Source of the DNA: an uncultured Prochlorococcus sp.
Lineage (GTDB): Bacteria > Cyanobacteriota > Cyanobacteriia > PCC-6307 > Cyanobiaceae
DNA: 64,000 nucleotides
NCBI RefSeq assembly: GCF_902536725.1
Contig: NZ_CACAYO010000002.1
Location: 62,001-126,000 of the forward strand
Direction: 5' to 3'
Position numbers and translations under genes: made by a program. Below the pieces are notes generated by a model. That model made no database searches. It was not told the origin of the DNA and was given only the letters and a program-made list of their open reading frames with translations. Numbering within the stretch: the stretch's first letter is position 1; each line of letters starts with the position of its first letter. Shown piece after piece: positions 10,013 through 20,471 of this stretch.

Positions 10013-10624
10013 TTGGAAAAATTTAACGTAAATAATATTTCAAACCAAAATAGACAATTCGAATTATTTGGTTCAAATGTAAATACATCAATTAATTTTC
10101 AACACTCAAATAATTTAAAAATCAAAGGCGAAATCCTAACTGAATGGAGGGATAGAATATATAATCACCAATTCAAAATTTCAAAAGATACTAACAACAA
10201 AACTTTGCACCAAACAAGTCTTCCTATAAATACAATTTCTGATGAAAGAAAAATTGATCCGTTTTCCTTGCAGCCATTATCATTGAACTTTTGGAGAACC
10301 AATCAATATATACACAATGGACCAGCAATGTATTTTGTAATTGACTCGATGGAGAGTTCTAAAATAATTCTTTATATAGGAGAAACAAATTCAGCAAATA
10401 AAAGATGGAAGGGAGAACATGACTGTAAAAATTACCTCATGAACTATAAAGAAGCCCTAGCTCATAACAAACTCTCAAGTCACCAAGATATTCGTTTCTT
10501 TTTAGATGTACCTAAAGAAGTAAAATTAAGACGTAAATTAGAACAGCAACTGATATATTTATGGTTACCACCTTTTAATAAAGAAACTCGAGATAGGTGG
10601 GCAACTACTTTCACAAACAACTAA
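10013..10624 (+). CDS. GIY-YIG-like nuclease-fold protein
   Basis: 203 residues from TTG. The N-terminal ~90 residues are polar and Asn-rich. From ~105 the pattern matches the GIY-YIG fold: AMYFVID, then ILYIGETNSANKRWKGEHD containing the YIG element and a candidate catalytic Arg, then LEQQLIYLWLPPFNKETR with the candidate metal-binding Glu and a conserved Asn. This suggests a nuclease or DNA-binding role. The standard GIY triplet is not exact, so activity is uncertain. It lies 25 bases before pepA. Confidence 0.6.
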   Translation: MEKFNVNNISNQNRQFELFGSNVNTSINFQHSNNLKIKGEILTEWRDRIYNHQFKISKDTNNKTLHQTSLPINTISDERKIDPFSLQPLSLNFWRTNQYIHNGPAMYFVIDSMESSKIILYIGETNSANKRWKGEHDCKNYLMNYKEALAHNKLSSHQDIRFFLDVPKEVKLRRKLEQQLIYLWLPPFNKETRDRWATTFTNN

Positions 10625-10649
10625 AAGTTAATTAAAATCCATTTAACAA

Positions 10650-12122
10650 ATGCAATTTTCCACATTCAATAAAAATCTAGATAATTGGCAAGGTGCTTCA
10701 TTAATTTTTGGAGTTTTAGAAGAAGAAATTTCAAGCCAACTTGAAAACATAAAATTTGTTATTGACCCAAAATTATTACTAAAAAAAGTTACTCAAAAAA
10801 AATTTAAAGGAGAAAAAGGAAAAACTATAAGCTTTGAATTTTTAGATCAAAAATTAGAAACTTTAATCATAGTTGGTCTTGGCAAATCGAATGAACTAAA
10901 TAAAAGTGATATAGAAAACTCTATAGGAAATCTAATTAGGAAAACAGTTGATAAAAATGAAAAAATCAGCATCTTGCTACCTTGGGAATTTATAAATTCA
11001 CAACTAGAAATAAATCAATTAGCAGAGTCAGCCAGATTATCTGCCTATAAGGACAATAGATTCAATAAGAAAAGAGATGAAAAGAAAGTTCTTAAAGAAA
11101 TAGAGTTTTTAAATTTAAAAGAATTTGAGATTATTAGCTTTGAAGAGACAGCACAAATATGTGAAGGTGTAGAACTAGCAAGAAGACTTGTAGCCGCCCC
11201 TCCAAATAGTCTTACGCCTCAAGAAATGTCTATACAAGCTTCTCAAATAGCTAAAGATCATGGTTTGGAAGTAAAAATTTTAGAGGCAAAAGATTGTGAA
11301 GATTTAGGAATGGGTGCATATCTAGCTGTAGCAAAAGGTTCTGATCTAGATCCTAAATTTATACATCTTACTTTAAAGTCAGAGGGGCCTATTAAAGAAA
11401 AGATTGCGCTTGTTGGGAAGGGTTTAACCTTTGATTCGGGAGGATACAATCTGAAAGTAGGAGCATCTCAAATTGAAATGATGAAATATGATATGGGCGG
11501 AAGCGCTGCAGTTTTAGGAGCAGCAAAAGCACTTGGAGCAATAAAACCAAAGGGATTAGAAATTCATTTTATTGTGGCATCTTGCGAAAATATGATAAAT
11601 GGATCTGCAGTACATCCTGGAGATGTAGTAAAGGCATCTAATGGTAAAACAATTGAAATAAATAACACTGATGCAGAGGGTAGACTCACATTAGCTGATG
11701 CTTTAACTTACGCATCAAATTTAAAACCCGATTCAATAATAGATCTCGCAACCTTAACAGGAGCTATTGTTGTTGCATTAGGGAATGATGTAGCTGGATT
11801 CTGGAGCAATAATGATGATCTAGCAAATGACCTAAAAGCTGCATCAGCCCAGTCTGGAGAAGAATTATGGCAAATGCCTCTACAAAAATCCTATAAAGAA
11901 GGTTTAAAGTCTCATATAGCTGATATGAAAAATACAGGTCCTAGAGCAGGTGGCTCAATAACTGCTGCTTTGTTTTTAGAAGAATTCTTTGATAGAGAGA
12001 TTAAATGGGCTCATATTGATATTGCTGGGACTTGTTGGACTGACAAGAATAAGGGAATTAACCCATCAGGAGCAACCGGTTTTGGAGTTAAAACTCTTGT
12101 TCAATGGATTAAAAATAAATAA
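10650..12122 (+). CDS. pepA: Leucyl aminopeptidase (PepA, M17)
   Basis: 490 residues. The M17 signature NTDAEGRL is at 339-346. The metal-binding core includes [15 protein letters not shown] and the Gly-rich loop [18 protein letters not shown]. The di-metal enzyme releases N-terminal residues from peptides in the cytoplasm and in some bacteria also binds DNA. Length and domain order (variable N-domain, then catalytic domain) are normal. Confidence 0.97.
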   Translation: MQFSTFNKNLDNWQGASLIFGVLEEEISSQLENIKFVIDPKLLLKKVTQKKFKGEKGKTISFEFLDQKLETLIIVGLGKSNELNKSDIENSIGNLIRKTVDKNEKISILLPWEFINSQLEINQLAESARLSAYKDNRFNKKRDEKKVLKEIEFLNLKEFEIISFEETAQICEGVELARRLVAAPPNSLTPQEMSIQASQIAKDHGLEVKILEAKDCEDLGMGAYLAVAKGSDLDPKFIHLTLKSEGPIKEKIALVGKGLTFDSGGYNLKVGASQIEMMKYDMGGSAAVLGAAKALGAIKPKGLEIHFIVASCENMINGSAVHPGDVVKASNGKTIEINNTDAEGRLTLADALTYASNLKPDSIIDLATLTGAIVVALGNDVAGFWSNNDDLANDLKAASAQSGEELWQMPLQKSYKEGLKSHIADMKNTGPRAGGSITAALFLEEFFDREIKWAHIDIAGTCWTDKNKGINPSGATGFGVKTLVQWIKNK

Positions 12123-12133
12123 CCATATTTTAA

Positions 12134-12736
12134 TCATTCATTCCAAAGATTTGTTGATCTAGCGTTATCGCCCCATAATTTATCCAACCTCTGATCTCTA
12201 CCACATGAGAATCTATAGAACTTATATTTTAATTCATTTCTCTCAGCAAAATCCTGATGATATTCTTCAGCCACCCAGAATTGACCTTTTGATTTTAGTT
12301 CTACAGATATTTTTTCTAATGGCACACGCAATTCATTAGAGGCGGAAACAATTGCATTTGTGGCATCACTTTCCTCAGTTGCATCCTTGAAAAAAATAAC
12401 TGGCCTATAAGAATCTCCACGATCACAAAATTGACCCTTACCGTCCAGAGGATCAATATTCCTGAAATAGAGCCTAAGTATCTTTGGTAAAGTTACCAAT
12501 TGGGAATTATAGTCCACCAAAACCACTTCTTGATGTCCTTGATGATTTTCGTAGGTAGGATTTTGTAAATCTCCACCTGAATATCCACTTTGTACAAAAT
12601 TTATACCCATTAATGATTCTAAATCATGTTCTAAACACCAAAAACAACCTCCTGCAAGAATCAATTCGTCTGCAAAAGCGTTTACAGGGTTGATAATTAT
12701 TGACAGAGCAATTAAGAGAGGTAGGAAATATTTCAT
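12134..12736 (-). CDS. msrA: Peptide methionine sulfoxide reductase A, exported
   Basis: 200 residues. The N-terminal ~22 residues (MKYFLPLLIALSIIINPVNA) are a signal peptide. The mature enzyme starts at the MsrA motif GGCFWCLE with catalytic C31. SGYSGGD, YRPVIFF and WVAEEYHQDF are the other conserved blocks. It reduces methionine-S-sulfoxide in oxidised proteins, here outside the cytoplasm. It ends the lpx/bam gene cluster, which fits repair of periplasmic or envelope proteins. Convergent with pepA, 11 bases apart. Confidence 0.94.
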   Translation of the reverse strand: MKYFLPLLIALSIIINPVNAFADELILAGGCFWCLEHDLESLMGINFVQSGYSGGDLQNPTYENHQGHQEVVLVDYNSQLVTLPKILRLYFRNIDPLDGKGQFCDRGDSYRPVIFFKDATEESDATNAIVSASNELRVPLEKISVELKSKGQFWVAEEYHQDFAERNELKYKFYRFSCGRDQRLDKLWGDNARSTNLWNE

Positions 12737-12752
12737 TTTTTTATTATAAAGT

Positions 12753-13931
12753 TCAAATAATAGAATTAATAATCTCTCTAGCAGCTCTCTGGACTACACC
12801 CTCTTCTCCCAATTCTTTTTTTAAAAAAGCATAACCTTTTTTAATTTTTATTTTTTCTGACTTCCCCTCAAGAATCCTACAAGATTTAGAGAAAATTTTC
12901 TTTTCGTCAAATTCTCTCTGCACAAACTCAGGGATTATTAATTTATTAACTAACAAATTTACTGGAGAAATAAATCTTACTTTGAAATTGAGAATTTTTT
13001 TAGCAATAAAAGCAGTTACCCTGCTAACTCTATAACCAACAATCTGTGGGATTCCATACAAAGCTAATTCCATATTAACTGTCCCAGATTTACAAAGAGC
13101 AATTTTGGTGAGCGAATAAATGTAAGGTTTTAATTTTGCGCTATCTTTTGGAGAAATCACAAATCCTTTAACTTGATATTTTTTAAACGCTTTTTTGAAT
13201 ATTTTATCAAAAGCGCTTCGACAGGAGGGGATATAGACAACCAAACTTGGATATTTTTGTTGTAAATTTTTAGCCGTTTTCATAAAAGTAGGTAATATAT
13301 ATCTCAATTCTTGAGGTCTTGATGCGGGCATTAAAAGAATGATGTTTTGATTTGGGCGAAGGTTGAGAATAGTTCTAGCATCTTTCTTCAGAGGAAGTTT
13401 TTTTGTCAAATCAATCATTGGATGTCCAACCCATAAAACATTTCCGCCCCTCTTTTTGTAAAATGCTGCTTCTTTCTTGAAAATCGCAAAAATTTTATCA
13501 GAAAATTTTATTAGATTTGTTGTAGTATTATTCCCAACCCTCCAAGCCCACTCTTGGGGAGCAATGTAGTAAAAAATTGGAATATTTGTCTTCGATCTTT
13601 TTAATTTAGTACCAATTTTTATATTGGGGCCCATATAGTCAATCAATATTAAGCAATCTGGGGGATATTTTTTTAGTAACTTAAAGAATCTTTTTTGAAT
13701 TATTATTGTTGGAAGAATAAGAGGTATAGCCTCCCAAATTCCTATTGCACTAATTGATGTAGTATCTTGAAGAATTTTTACACCTTCTTTCTTCATTCTT
13801 TCCCCACCTAATCCGCAAATTTCTAAATCTATAGATTTTTTTTTTGCTTCATCTAATAGCGCTCTTGATAACAAACTTCCGTGCAAATCTCCAGAGACTT
13901 CTCCAGTACTTATAAATACTTTTTTATTCAT
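12753..13931 (-). CDS. lpxB: Lipid-A-disaccharide synthase
   Basis: 392 residues. Conserved blocks: ISTGEVSGDLHGSLL at the N-terminus, APQEWAWR near 135, VGHPMID near 173, LMPASRPQELR near 210, and a GT-B-type site with CKSGTVNMELALYGIP. LpxB joins UDP-2,3-diacylglucosamine to lipid X to form the lipid A disaccharide at the inner membrane. The start overlaps the end of lpxA by 4 bases (ATGA), indicating coupled translation. Confidence 0.96.
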   Translation of the reverse strand: MNKKVFISTGEVSGDLHGSLLSRALLDEAKKKSIDLEICGLGGERMKKEGVKILQDTTSISAIGIWEAIPLILPTIIIQKRFFKLLKKYPPDCLILIDYMGPNIKIGTKLKRSKTNIPIFYYIAPQEWAWRVGNNTTTNLIKFSDKIFAIFKKEAAFYKKRGGNVLWVGHPMIDLTKKLPLKKDARTILNLRPNQNIILLMPASRPQELRYILPTFMKTAKNLQQKYPSLVVYIPSCRSAFDKIFKKAFKKYQVKGFVISPKDSAKLKPYIYSLTKIALCKSGTVNMELALYGIPQIVGYRVSRVTAFIAKKILNFKVRFISPVNLLVNKLIIPEFVQREFDEKKIFSKSCRILEGKSEKIKIKKGYAFLKKELGEEGVVQRAAREIINSII

Positions 13932-14782
13932 AAATTCACTGTGGGCATTGGTCCTCGTCTTTCTTTTGATATTGACTCTTTTAAAAAACTACATAATTTT
14001 GAAGATGAAAGATCTAATTCTCCTTTCATTACTTTTTCTAATGAACTTGAAATCGTATCATTAGATTTGAAAAGTAGATTCCAAGTACTTTGAAGAATTT
14101 TAAAGTCAAAATCTTTATTATCTAATAAACCACTTCTCTTAATTCCAATTCTATTCAAACCTCTCAATCTTCCTGGGTGACCCTCTGCTAAACAAAAAGG
14201 AGGCACATCTCTATCAACTCTAGTCATTCCTCCAATCATTGCTAAATATCCAATTTGTACAAATTGATGAATACCTAAACAACCTCCAATAATAGCTTTA
14301 TCTTCAATTTTTACATGGCCTGCAACTTGAACACTATTTGATAAAACTATCTTATTACCAAGTTCACAATTATGGCCGATATGAGTGTAAGCCATCAACA
14401 AATTATTATTGCCAATAATAGTTTTTTCTCCTTCATCAGTTGCTTTATTAATAGTTACACATTCTCTGAAAGTATTATTATCTCCAATGATTACTTCAGT
14501 AGGGGCCCCTTTATATTTAAGGTCCTGGGGATCAAGACCTATAAAAACACTTGGAAAAACTTTATTGTTCATGCCAATTTGAGTTCTTCCAGAAATAACT
14601 GCATTCGGCCCTATTTCGGATCCTTTCCCAATAGTCACATCAGGACCAACAACGGCTCCTTGGGAGATAATAACGCCATCATGTAATTCGGCACTTGGAT
14701 CAACAAACGCATTTGGGTGTACTTTTACACCACTAAAGTCTGAGTTTAATTCAGTATTTTTAAGATCCATATCTCTAATCAA
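13928..14782 (-). CDS. lpxA: UDP-N-acetylglucosamine acyltransferase
   Basis: 284 residues dominated by left-handed beta-helix hexapeptide repeats ([20 protein letters not shown] and onward). The catalytic region has [19 protein letters not shown], where the histidine of HIGHNC is the general base. The C-terminal part is the helical domain with NRIGIKRSG. It adds the first acyl chain to UDP-GlcNAc for lipid A. An in-frame Met at residue 5 is an alternative start. Overlaps fabZ by 8 bases and lpxB by 4. Confidence 0.96.
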   Translation of the reverse strand: MIRDMDLKNTELNSDFSGVKVHPNAFVDPSAELHDGVIISQGAVVGPDVTIGKGSEIGPNAVISGRTQIGMNNKVFPSVFIGLDPQDLKYKGAPTEVIIGDNNTFRECVTINKATDEGEKTIIGNNNLLMAYTHIGHNCELGNKIVLSNSVQVAGHVKIEDKAIIGGCLGIHQFVQIGYLAMIGGMTRVDRDVPPFCLAEGHPGRLRGLNRIGIKRSGLLDNKDFDFKILQSTWNLLFKSNDTISSSLEKVMKGELDLSSSKLCSFLKESISKERRGPMPTVNL

Positions 14783-15233
14783 CTAATGAAAACATTAATT
14801 CTCCAGCACAAACCAAATTCCCATCAACGTGAGCCTCACCTTTAACCTTCCCAAATCTTTGTCTTTTAATCGACAATAACTCACAAGAAATTATCAATTG
14901 ATCTCCAGGTACAACTGGTTTCCTGAATTTAACATTATTGATTCCAGCAAAAACGAAAAGCCCTTTTGGAAGATCGGGCATTTGCGTTACAATAATCCCA
15001 CCAACTTGAGCCATTGATTCAACAATAAGAACTCCAGGCATCAAAGGTCTCTCAGGAAAGTGTCCCTGAAATTGAGGCTCATTCAGAGTTACATTTTTTA
15101 CTGCAACAGCTCTCTCCCCTGGGATATGCTCCACAACCTTATCCACGAGAGCAAAAGGATATCTGTGAGGTAATAAACCTAGTATGTGCTCAGAGGAAAG
15201 TTGATTATTTTCACTGGATAATTTCTTTTCCAA
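14775..15233 (-). CDS. fabZ: 3-hydroxyacyl-ACP dehydratase FabZ
   Basis: 152 residues, single hot-dog fold. [13 protein letters not shown] near residue 21 is typical, the active-site His is H58 (FQGHFP), and the Glu is E72 ([11 protein letters not shown]). It dehydrates 3-hydroxyacyl-ACP in fatty acid elongation. Sitting between lpxC and lpxA, it competes for the same hydroxyacyl-ACP that LpxA uses, which explains the co-location. Confidence 0.97.
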   Translation of the reverse strand: MEKKLSSENNQLSSEHILGLLPHRYPFALVDKVVEHIPGERAVAVKNVTLNEPQFQGHFPERPLMPGVLIVESMAQVGGIIVTQMPDLPKGLFVFAGINNVKFRKPVVPGDQLIISCELLSIKRQRFGKVKGEAHVDGNLVCAGELMFSLVD

Positions 15234-15250
15234 AACAATTAAAGATAAAG

Positions 15251-16087
15251 TTAATTTTTTAGCGACGAGGCCAACAAAGCGTTTAAAGAATGTGATCCTT
15301 TATAGACTAAAATTTGAGCCTTAGGTAACCCTACCAAAGCCAAGTCCCCAATTAGGTCCAAAATTTTATGTCTTATTGGTTCATCATCAAATCTTAATGG
15401 TGGATTAACCCATTTTTCATCGTCACAAACAAGGGCATTGTCCAAACTTCCCCCTTTTATTAAACCAAGTTCACTTAATTCTTGAAATTGATCTTTAAAA
15501 CCAAATGTTCTGGCAGGAGCTATCATTTCAACAAAACTTTTTGGATTTAAATCAATTACAAAAGTTTGATTTCCAATTGCTTTATAGGCAAAACTTATAG
15601 TTGAAATAATTGTAATTTTTTCAGAAGGAGTTGCTGTTATTACTGAGCCTTCTTTATTTAGGATTATTGAATTATTAATTTCTTGAAAGAAATTATCTGG
15701 TCTAGGTGCCTTTTTTATCCCTACTTCTTCAAAATCTCTAACCCACTGGATTGCCGATCCATCTAAAAGAGGAATCTCTTTCCCATCAACCTCAATGTGT
15801 ATATAACTCAAGCCACATCCGGCAAGTGAAGATAATAAATGTTCTATAGTATACAAATTTCTACCCCCTAATTTAACCGCCGTACAAAGCATGGTACTTC
15901 CAATTAAATCTTGAGTAAGCTTGAAAATCTCGTCAGGTTTATCCTTGAAAGAAACATAATACCCTTCTTTTTCGTAAGGAGAAATTTTAACTCTTGTTTT
16001 TTCTCCACTATGAAGACCTATACCTTCTCTGGAGACAACTCCAGCCAGGGTATAGCAGAAATCATAATTAGAAGGCCAAGAAAACAC
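15251..16087 (-). CDS. lpxC: UDP-3-O-acyl-N-acetylglucosamine deacetylase
   Basis: 278 residues. Zinc ligands are visible as H83 (IEHLL), H240 and D244 (HKILDLIGD), and the catalytic histidine is H266 ([11 protein letters not shown]). The N-terminal [19 protein letters not shown] block is standard. LpxC carries out the committed step of lipid A synthesis. Its start lies immediately after the bamA stop, suggesting coupling. Confidence 0.97.
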   Translation of the reverse strand: MFSWPSNYDFCYTLAGVVSREGIGLHSGEKTRVKISPYEKEGYYVSFKDKPDEIFKLTQDLIGSTMLCTAVKLGGRNLYTIEHLLSSLAGCGLSYIHIEVDGKEIPLLDGSAIQWVRDFEEVGIKKAPRPDNFFQEINNSIILNKEGSVITATPSEKITIISTISFAYKAIGNQTFVIDLNPKSFVEMIAPARTFGFKDQFQELSELGLIKGGSLDNALVCDDEKWVNPPLRFDDEPIRHKILDLIGDLALVGLPKAQILVYKGSHSLNALLASSLKN

Positions 16088-18226
16088 TTAAAACTTCCAT
16101 CCTACTCCAAGTGTATATCTCATATCTCCACTTAGGTCCTTGCTAGCAACATCTAATCTTAATGGACCAATTGGCGTTTTAACCCCAACTCCACCTCCAA
16201 GCGAATAACCAGAACCTGATTTCTGCAATAATTTACCAGGTTTTCCTGGAACATCTTTTTGAGAGCCCAAATCACTTCCGGCATCAAAAAATAAAGCTCC
16301 CGATATCATTTTCCAAACGGGGAATCTATATTCTACGGTGCCTTCAACAAAACTTTTACTTACAGCCAAATCGCACGATCCCCATCCTCTAATAGATGAT
16401 GTCCCTCCCATACAAAATGCTTCGTAAGGAGGTAATTCCCCAAGGATAGTTCCCGCCTTAAATTGAACCCCAATAGCTTGAGGACAGTCTTCACTAGTGG
16501 CATCGCTAGACTTACATGCTTTCGTTAAATTTATTAATTTTGTTGGTATAAAAAATGAATATGAGGCTCTCATTCTATTAAAAGTTGGAGAATTTTTTCC
16601 CATTGAGACAAACTGTTCAGTACCAAAGCTTAATTTGTTTCCTGAAGTTGGATTGGTGAAATTATTCAAATTATTTCTAGATGCACTTGCAATAACACTA
16701 ACTAATGTGTTTTCATCCGGGCACGAACCATCATTTGGAGTAAATCCAATACAAATAATATCACTTATATTATTTCTGGTTGTGGTTGGCGTCCTATCTC
16801 CATAAGGTTTTTTGTTTCCATCACCATCAATCATCTTTACTTTCTTAAAATTCATTCCTGCAAGAACTTTCCATTTAGCGACCTTAAATGGATCTCCACC
16901 ATTTAACGGCCTTGAGAAAGAAAATCCACCACCTGTTTTTTCTAAAACTACTGATGAAAAAGTATCAGAGTTAGATGGAGTTTGATCATTTACTGCATAA
17001 AATCTCCCATTTTTTTCACTTTTAAATTCTTGTGGATAATCTCTACTTACAAAAAGATTTGTTCTAAAAGATGTTTTATGTTTGTCTCCTTTAATCCAAG
17101 GATCAAATAATGAAAAATTATAAGTAGTTGAATATTCTCCGAAATTTAAATTTAAATTTGTAGACCATGCTCTTCCAAGTGCATTTGTTTCCTGTAAACC
17201 AATCGTCGCGAAGACTCCCGAAGTATTACTATAACCAAGTCCACCTGTTAGTGATCCTGTTCTTTGCTCGCTCAGGTCTAAAAAAATTATGACTTGACCA
17301 GGATTTACATTGTCAGGACCGAGAGAAACCTTTACATCATCAAATAATGAAGTGGCATAGAGTCGACCGATATCAGCTTCTAAAATTTTTCTATTAAATA
17401 TTAAACCAGGTTGTGTTTTTAATTCTCTTTTTATGACCCAATCTTTTGTTTTCCCTTTTCTAGGTTTTCCATCAATAATAGTTTCACCATCAGAACCTAG
17501 AAATCTTAATTTTACGTCGGATATAATGCCCTCAGAAACTTTTAATTTTACTACTCCGTTCTCAGAGATTCTATCTGGGCCAGTAATTCTAGCTAAAGAA
17601 TAACCCTCTTTTTCATAACGTTTTTTTATAATTTCTATTTTATTTTGAATTTCATTTAGGTTAATAGTTGTTCCATAATAATTATTAAAAATATCATCAA
17701 CGTATTCATCAGAGATAAGAGAGTTTATCGGTTCAAGTTCAACTTTCTTCAAAATTGGATTAGGCACTACTTCTACTATTAGCCTCACGCCTAGTGGCCC
17801 CTCTTGGGACTTAATTTTAACTCCTGAAAACCAACCACTTGCATATATTGAATTGAGGTCTTGATTTAATATTTGATTATTAACAATACTTCCAGGCTTA
17901 ATGCTCATAGAATCGTATGCAGCCAATTCAAGTTTTCTACCCTCAGGGTGATTTTCCCAACCTTCGATAATTATTTCTGAGATAAGAACACTTTCTTCAT
18001 TATTGTCACTATTATTTTCAGCAAGAAGAAAATTCTTCTGTTCTTTGATATCAATCCCTTTAAAAATATCATTATCAAGATTTGATATTTCTAAGGTTTT
18101 TATTGATTGATCAACTTCATTTGGTAAATACTTAGCAACAAGTGCTGAATTATTTGATATTAAAATCAAGGGAGTACAGGCAACATTTGTGAAAACCTTT
18201 CCAAATTTTAAAGAATGTTTTTGCAT
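16088..18226 (-). CDS. bamA: BamA/Omp85 outer-membrane assembly protein
   Basis: 712 residues. A hydrophobic N-terminal segment (~15-30) is a probable signal sequence. Three POTRA repeats span roughly 80-320, including LISEIIIEGWENHPEG, YASGWFSGVKIKSQEG and YATSLFDDVKVSLGP. The C-terminal half is a 16-strand beta-barrel with FCMGGTSSIRGW (the conserved VRGF-like loop-6 motif), ending in aromatic GWKF. It folds and inserts outer-membrane proteins and is related to chloroplast Toc75. First gene of the bamA-lpxC-fabZ-lpxA-lpxB series. Confidence 0.94.
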   Translation of the reverse strand: MQKHSLKFGKVFTNVACTPLILISNNSALVAKYLPNEVDQSIKTLEISNLDNDIFKGIDIKEQKNFLLAENNSDNNEESVLISEIIIEGWENHPEGRKLELAAYDSMSIKPGSIVNNQILNQDLNSIYASGWFSGVKIKSQEGPLGVRLIVEVVPNPILKKVELEPINSLISDEYVDDIFNNYYGTTINLNEIQNKIEIIKKRYEKEGYSLARITGPDRISENGVVKLKVSEGIISDVKLRFLGSDGETIIDGKPRKGKTKDWVIKRELKTQPGLIFNRKILEADIGRLYATSLFDDVKVSLGPDNVNPGQVIIFLDLSEQRTGSLTGGLGYSNTSGVFATIGLQETNALGRAWSTNLNLNFGEYSTTYNFSLFDPWIKGDKHKTSFRTNLFVSRDYPQEFKSEKNGRFYAVNDQTPSNSDTFSSVVLEKTGGGFSFSRPLNGGDPFKVAKWKVLAGMNFKKVKMIDGDGNKKPYGDRTPTTTRNNISDIICIGFTPNDGSCPDENTLVSVIASASRNNLNNFTNPTSGNKLSFGTEQFVSMGKNSPTFNRMRASYSFFIPTKLINLTKACKSSDATSEDCPQAIGVQFKAGTILGELPPYEAFCMGGTSSIRGWGSCDLAVSKSFVEGTVEYRFPVWKMISGALFFDAGSDLGSQKDVPGKPGKLLQKSGSGYSLGGGVGVKTPIGPLRLDVASKDLSGDMRYTLGVGWKF

Positions 18227-18272
18227 GATACTTTTGATGAAGATAAATTAAGTCAATATTTATTCAATTAGG

Positions 18273-19001
18273 TTAGAGGAAATTGTTAATTCTTCTGTGA
18301 ATTTCACTATACGCTTCAATTAAACCACCTAAATCATTCCTAAATCTATCTTTATCTAGACTTACGATTGTATCATTTTTTTGGTTTAGATCCCACAATC
18401 TACAATTATCAGGACTTATTTCATCTCCAAGAAGAATGTTATTTTTAAGATCGTAACCATATTCCAACTTGAAATCCACAAGCCGAAGTTGAATATTTTT
18501 AAAGAAACTTTTAAGAATTTCATTTACTTTTAAAGTTAAATCAATTATTAACTCTAAATCTTCAGAGCTTAATATGTTCATTAATTTAATTCTATCTTTT
18601 GTAATAAGGGGATCATTAAGTTCATCATTTTTAAGGTAGATATCAATTAATGGTTTTGATAGGAAAGTCCCAGGTTTTATAGTCGTTTGTTTACATAAAG
18701 AACCATATGCAGTATTTCTTAGAACAATTTCTAAAGGAATTACTTTTATTTTTTTTGCAATCATTGTATTTTCATTTTCAAGTTGAATAAAATGTGTTGG
18801 AATATTCTTCTTAATGAGAATCTCAAATATTCTTGCACTTATTAGACAATTAAGTTTACCTTTACCCTCAAATTTTTCTTTTTTCAAAGCATTAAAAGCT
18901 GTAGCATCATCTTTAAATTCAATTTTTACTTTATCTAAATCATCATGCGAAAATATTTTTTTTGCTTTTCCTTCATATATTAATTCATATTTATTATTCA
19001 T
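18273..19001 (-). CDS. purC: SAICAR synthetase
   Basis: 242 residues. N-terminal YEGKAKKIF, FKDDATAFN, the IPLEIVLRNTAYGSL block and LVDFKLEYG are PurC signatures. It condenses CAIR with aspartate in purine biosynthesis, using ATP. It is divergent from purD across a 134-base spacer, so two purine genes share one regulatory region. It reads towards bamA, 46 bases away. Confidence 0.97.
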   Translation of the reverse strand: MNNKYELIYEGKAKKIFSHDDLDKVKIEFKDDATAFNALKKEKFEGKGKLNCLISARIFEILIKKNIPTHFIQLENENTMIAKKIKVIPLEIVLRNTAYGSLCKQTTIKPGTFLSKPLIDIYLKNDELNDPLITKDRIKLMNILSSEDLELIIDLTLKVNEILKSFFKNIQLRLVDFKLEYGYDLKNNILLGDEISPDNCRLWDLNQKNDTIVSLDKDRFRNDLGGLIEAYSEIHRRINNFL

Positions 19002-19135
19002 TAATTTAAAACCTAATTGTGATTACTAAAGTACTTTTTGTAATTAACATAATTATTAGAGATCAAATTCAACAGATTTGATTTCATTTTAGCTGATTAT
19101 TCATCGAAACCTCATAACCTTAAAGAAACAAATAT

Positions 19136-20467
19136 ATGAGAATTCATTCACCAAGTTCTAAGAGCTCTAGTAGATTAGAAAATGTCTTAATAATTGGAAA
19201 TGGCGGGAGAGAAAACTCTTTGGCTTGGGCTATTCAAAAAAATGAATTAATTAAAAAAGTTTATTTAGTACCGGGTAACGCTGGTTCAGAAAGAATAAAT
19301 AAATGTGAAAGAATAAAAATTGATATAAATAATGAAAATGAACTGGTAGAAAAGCTTGATTTCCTTAAGATAGATTTAGTCGTAATTGGACCAGAAATAC
19401 CTCTTGCAAATGGATTAGCTGATTTACTTCGCAAAAAAGATTTTAAAGTATTTGGACCTAATAAAGATGGAGCAAAATTAGAATTTAGCAAATCTTGGGC
19501 CAAAGAATTTATGCAAAAAGCAAATATTCCAACTGCAAACTTTTGGAAAGTCAATTCTATAGAAGAAGCCAAAAAAATTATCAATTCATCATCAATCCCA
19601 CTAGTAGTAAAAGCTGATGGTCTAGCTTCAGGTAAAGGCGTTTTTATTCCTAATTCAATAGATGAATGCTTCAAAGCAGCAGAATCAATTTTTAATGGTA
19701 AATTTGGCAACTCTGGGAATATAGTTGTTTTAGAAGAAAAAATTCGTGGACCAGAAGTTTCAGTTTTTGCATTATGTGATGGAGAGAGATATACATTACT
19801 TCCAACTGCCCAAGATCACAAACGACTTAACGAGAAAGATACAGGCCCAAATACAGGAGGCATGGGAGCTTATTCCCCTGCCCCATTATTAACAGAAGAT
19901 TACCTTGATAAAATTATCGAAGAGATAATTGAACCTACAATCAACGAACTAAATAAAAGAAATATTGACTATAGAGGCGTAATTTACTTTGGGTTAATGA
20001 TCACAAAATCTGGGCCCAAAGTTATAGAATATAATTGCAGATTTGGTGATCCAGAATGCCAAACAATCATGCCCTTGATGGATCAAAACTTTGTATTTCT
20101 TTTAGAAAAATGCGCAATGGGAAATTTAACTGGTGATGAAAAAATTAGTACCTCTGATAAAGTTAGTGGTTGTGTAATAGCGACCTCCAAAGGTTATCCA
20201 CACGAATACAAAACTGGTTTTCAAATAAAAATAGGTAAGATTGACTCAAATGATTGTCAAATTTTCGACTCAGGTACCTCTTTAAGTGCAAATGGAAAAT
20301 TATTAACTGATGGAGGAAGAGTCTTAAGTCTTGTCTGTCAAGATACAGATTTTGACAGGGTTTTTGAAAGAGCATACAAGAATTTAAAAGAAATTCATTT
20401 TGATGGTATTTACTTCAGAAATGATATAGGTCATCAAGTCAGAAAAAACTTTTCCAAGGAGAATTAA
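19136..20467 (+). CDS. purD: Phosphoribosylamine-glycine ligase
   Basis: 443 residues, ATP-grasp enzyme. VLIIGNGGRENSLAWAI starts the N-domain, VVKADGLASGKGVFI binds ATP, and the signature RFGDPECQTIMPL is near 305. It makes glycinamide ribonucleotide in purine synthesis. The N-terminus has ~15 extra Ser-rich residues before VLIIGNGG, so a later start is possible but no good ATG is present. It precedes nblS by 4 bases. Confidence 0.97.
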   Translation: MRIHSPSSKSSSRLENVLIIGNGGRENSLAWAIQKNELIKKVYLVPGNAGSERINKCERIKIDINNENELVEKLDFLKIDLVVIGPEIPLANGLADLLRKKDFKVFGPNKDGAKLEFSKSWAKEFMQKANIPTANFWKVNSIEEAKKIINSSSIPLVVKADGLASGKGVFIPNSIDECFKAAESIFNGKFGNSGNIVVLEEKIRGPEVSVFALCDGERYTLLPTAQDHKRLNEKDTGPNTGGMGAYSPAPLLTEDYLDKIIEEIIEPTINELNKRNIDYRGVIYFGLMITKSGPKVIEYNCRFGDPECQTIMPLMDQNFVFLLEKCAMGNLTGDEKISTSDKVSGCVIATSKGYPHEYKTGFQIKIGKIDSNDCQIFDSGTSLSANGKLLTDGGRVLSLVCQDTDFDRVFERAYKNLKEIHFDGIYFRNDIGHQVRKNFSKEN

Positions 20468-20471
20468 GCTT

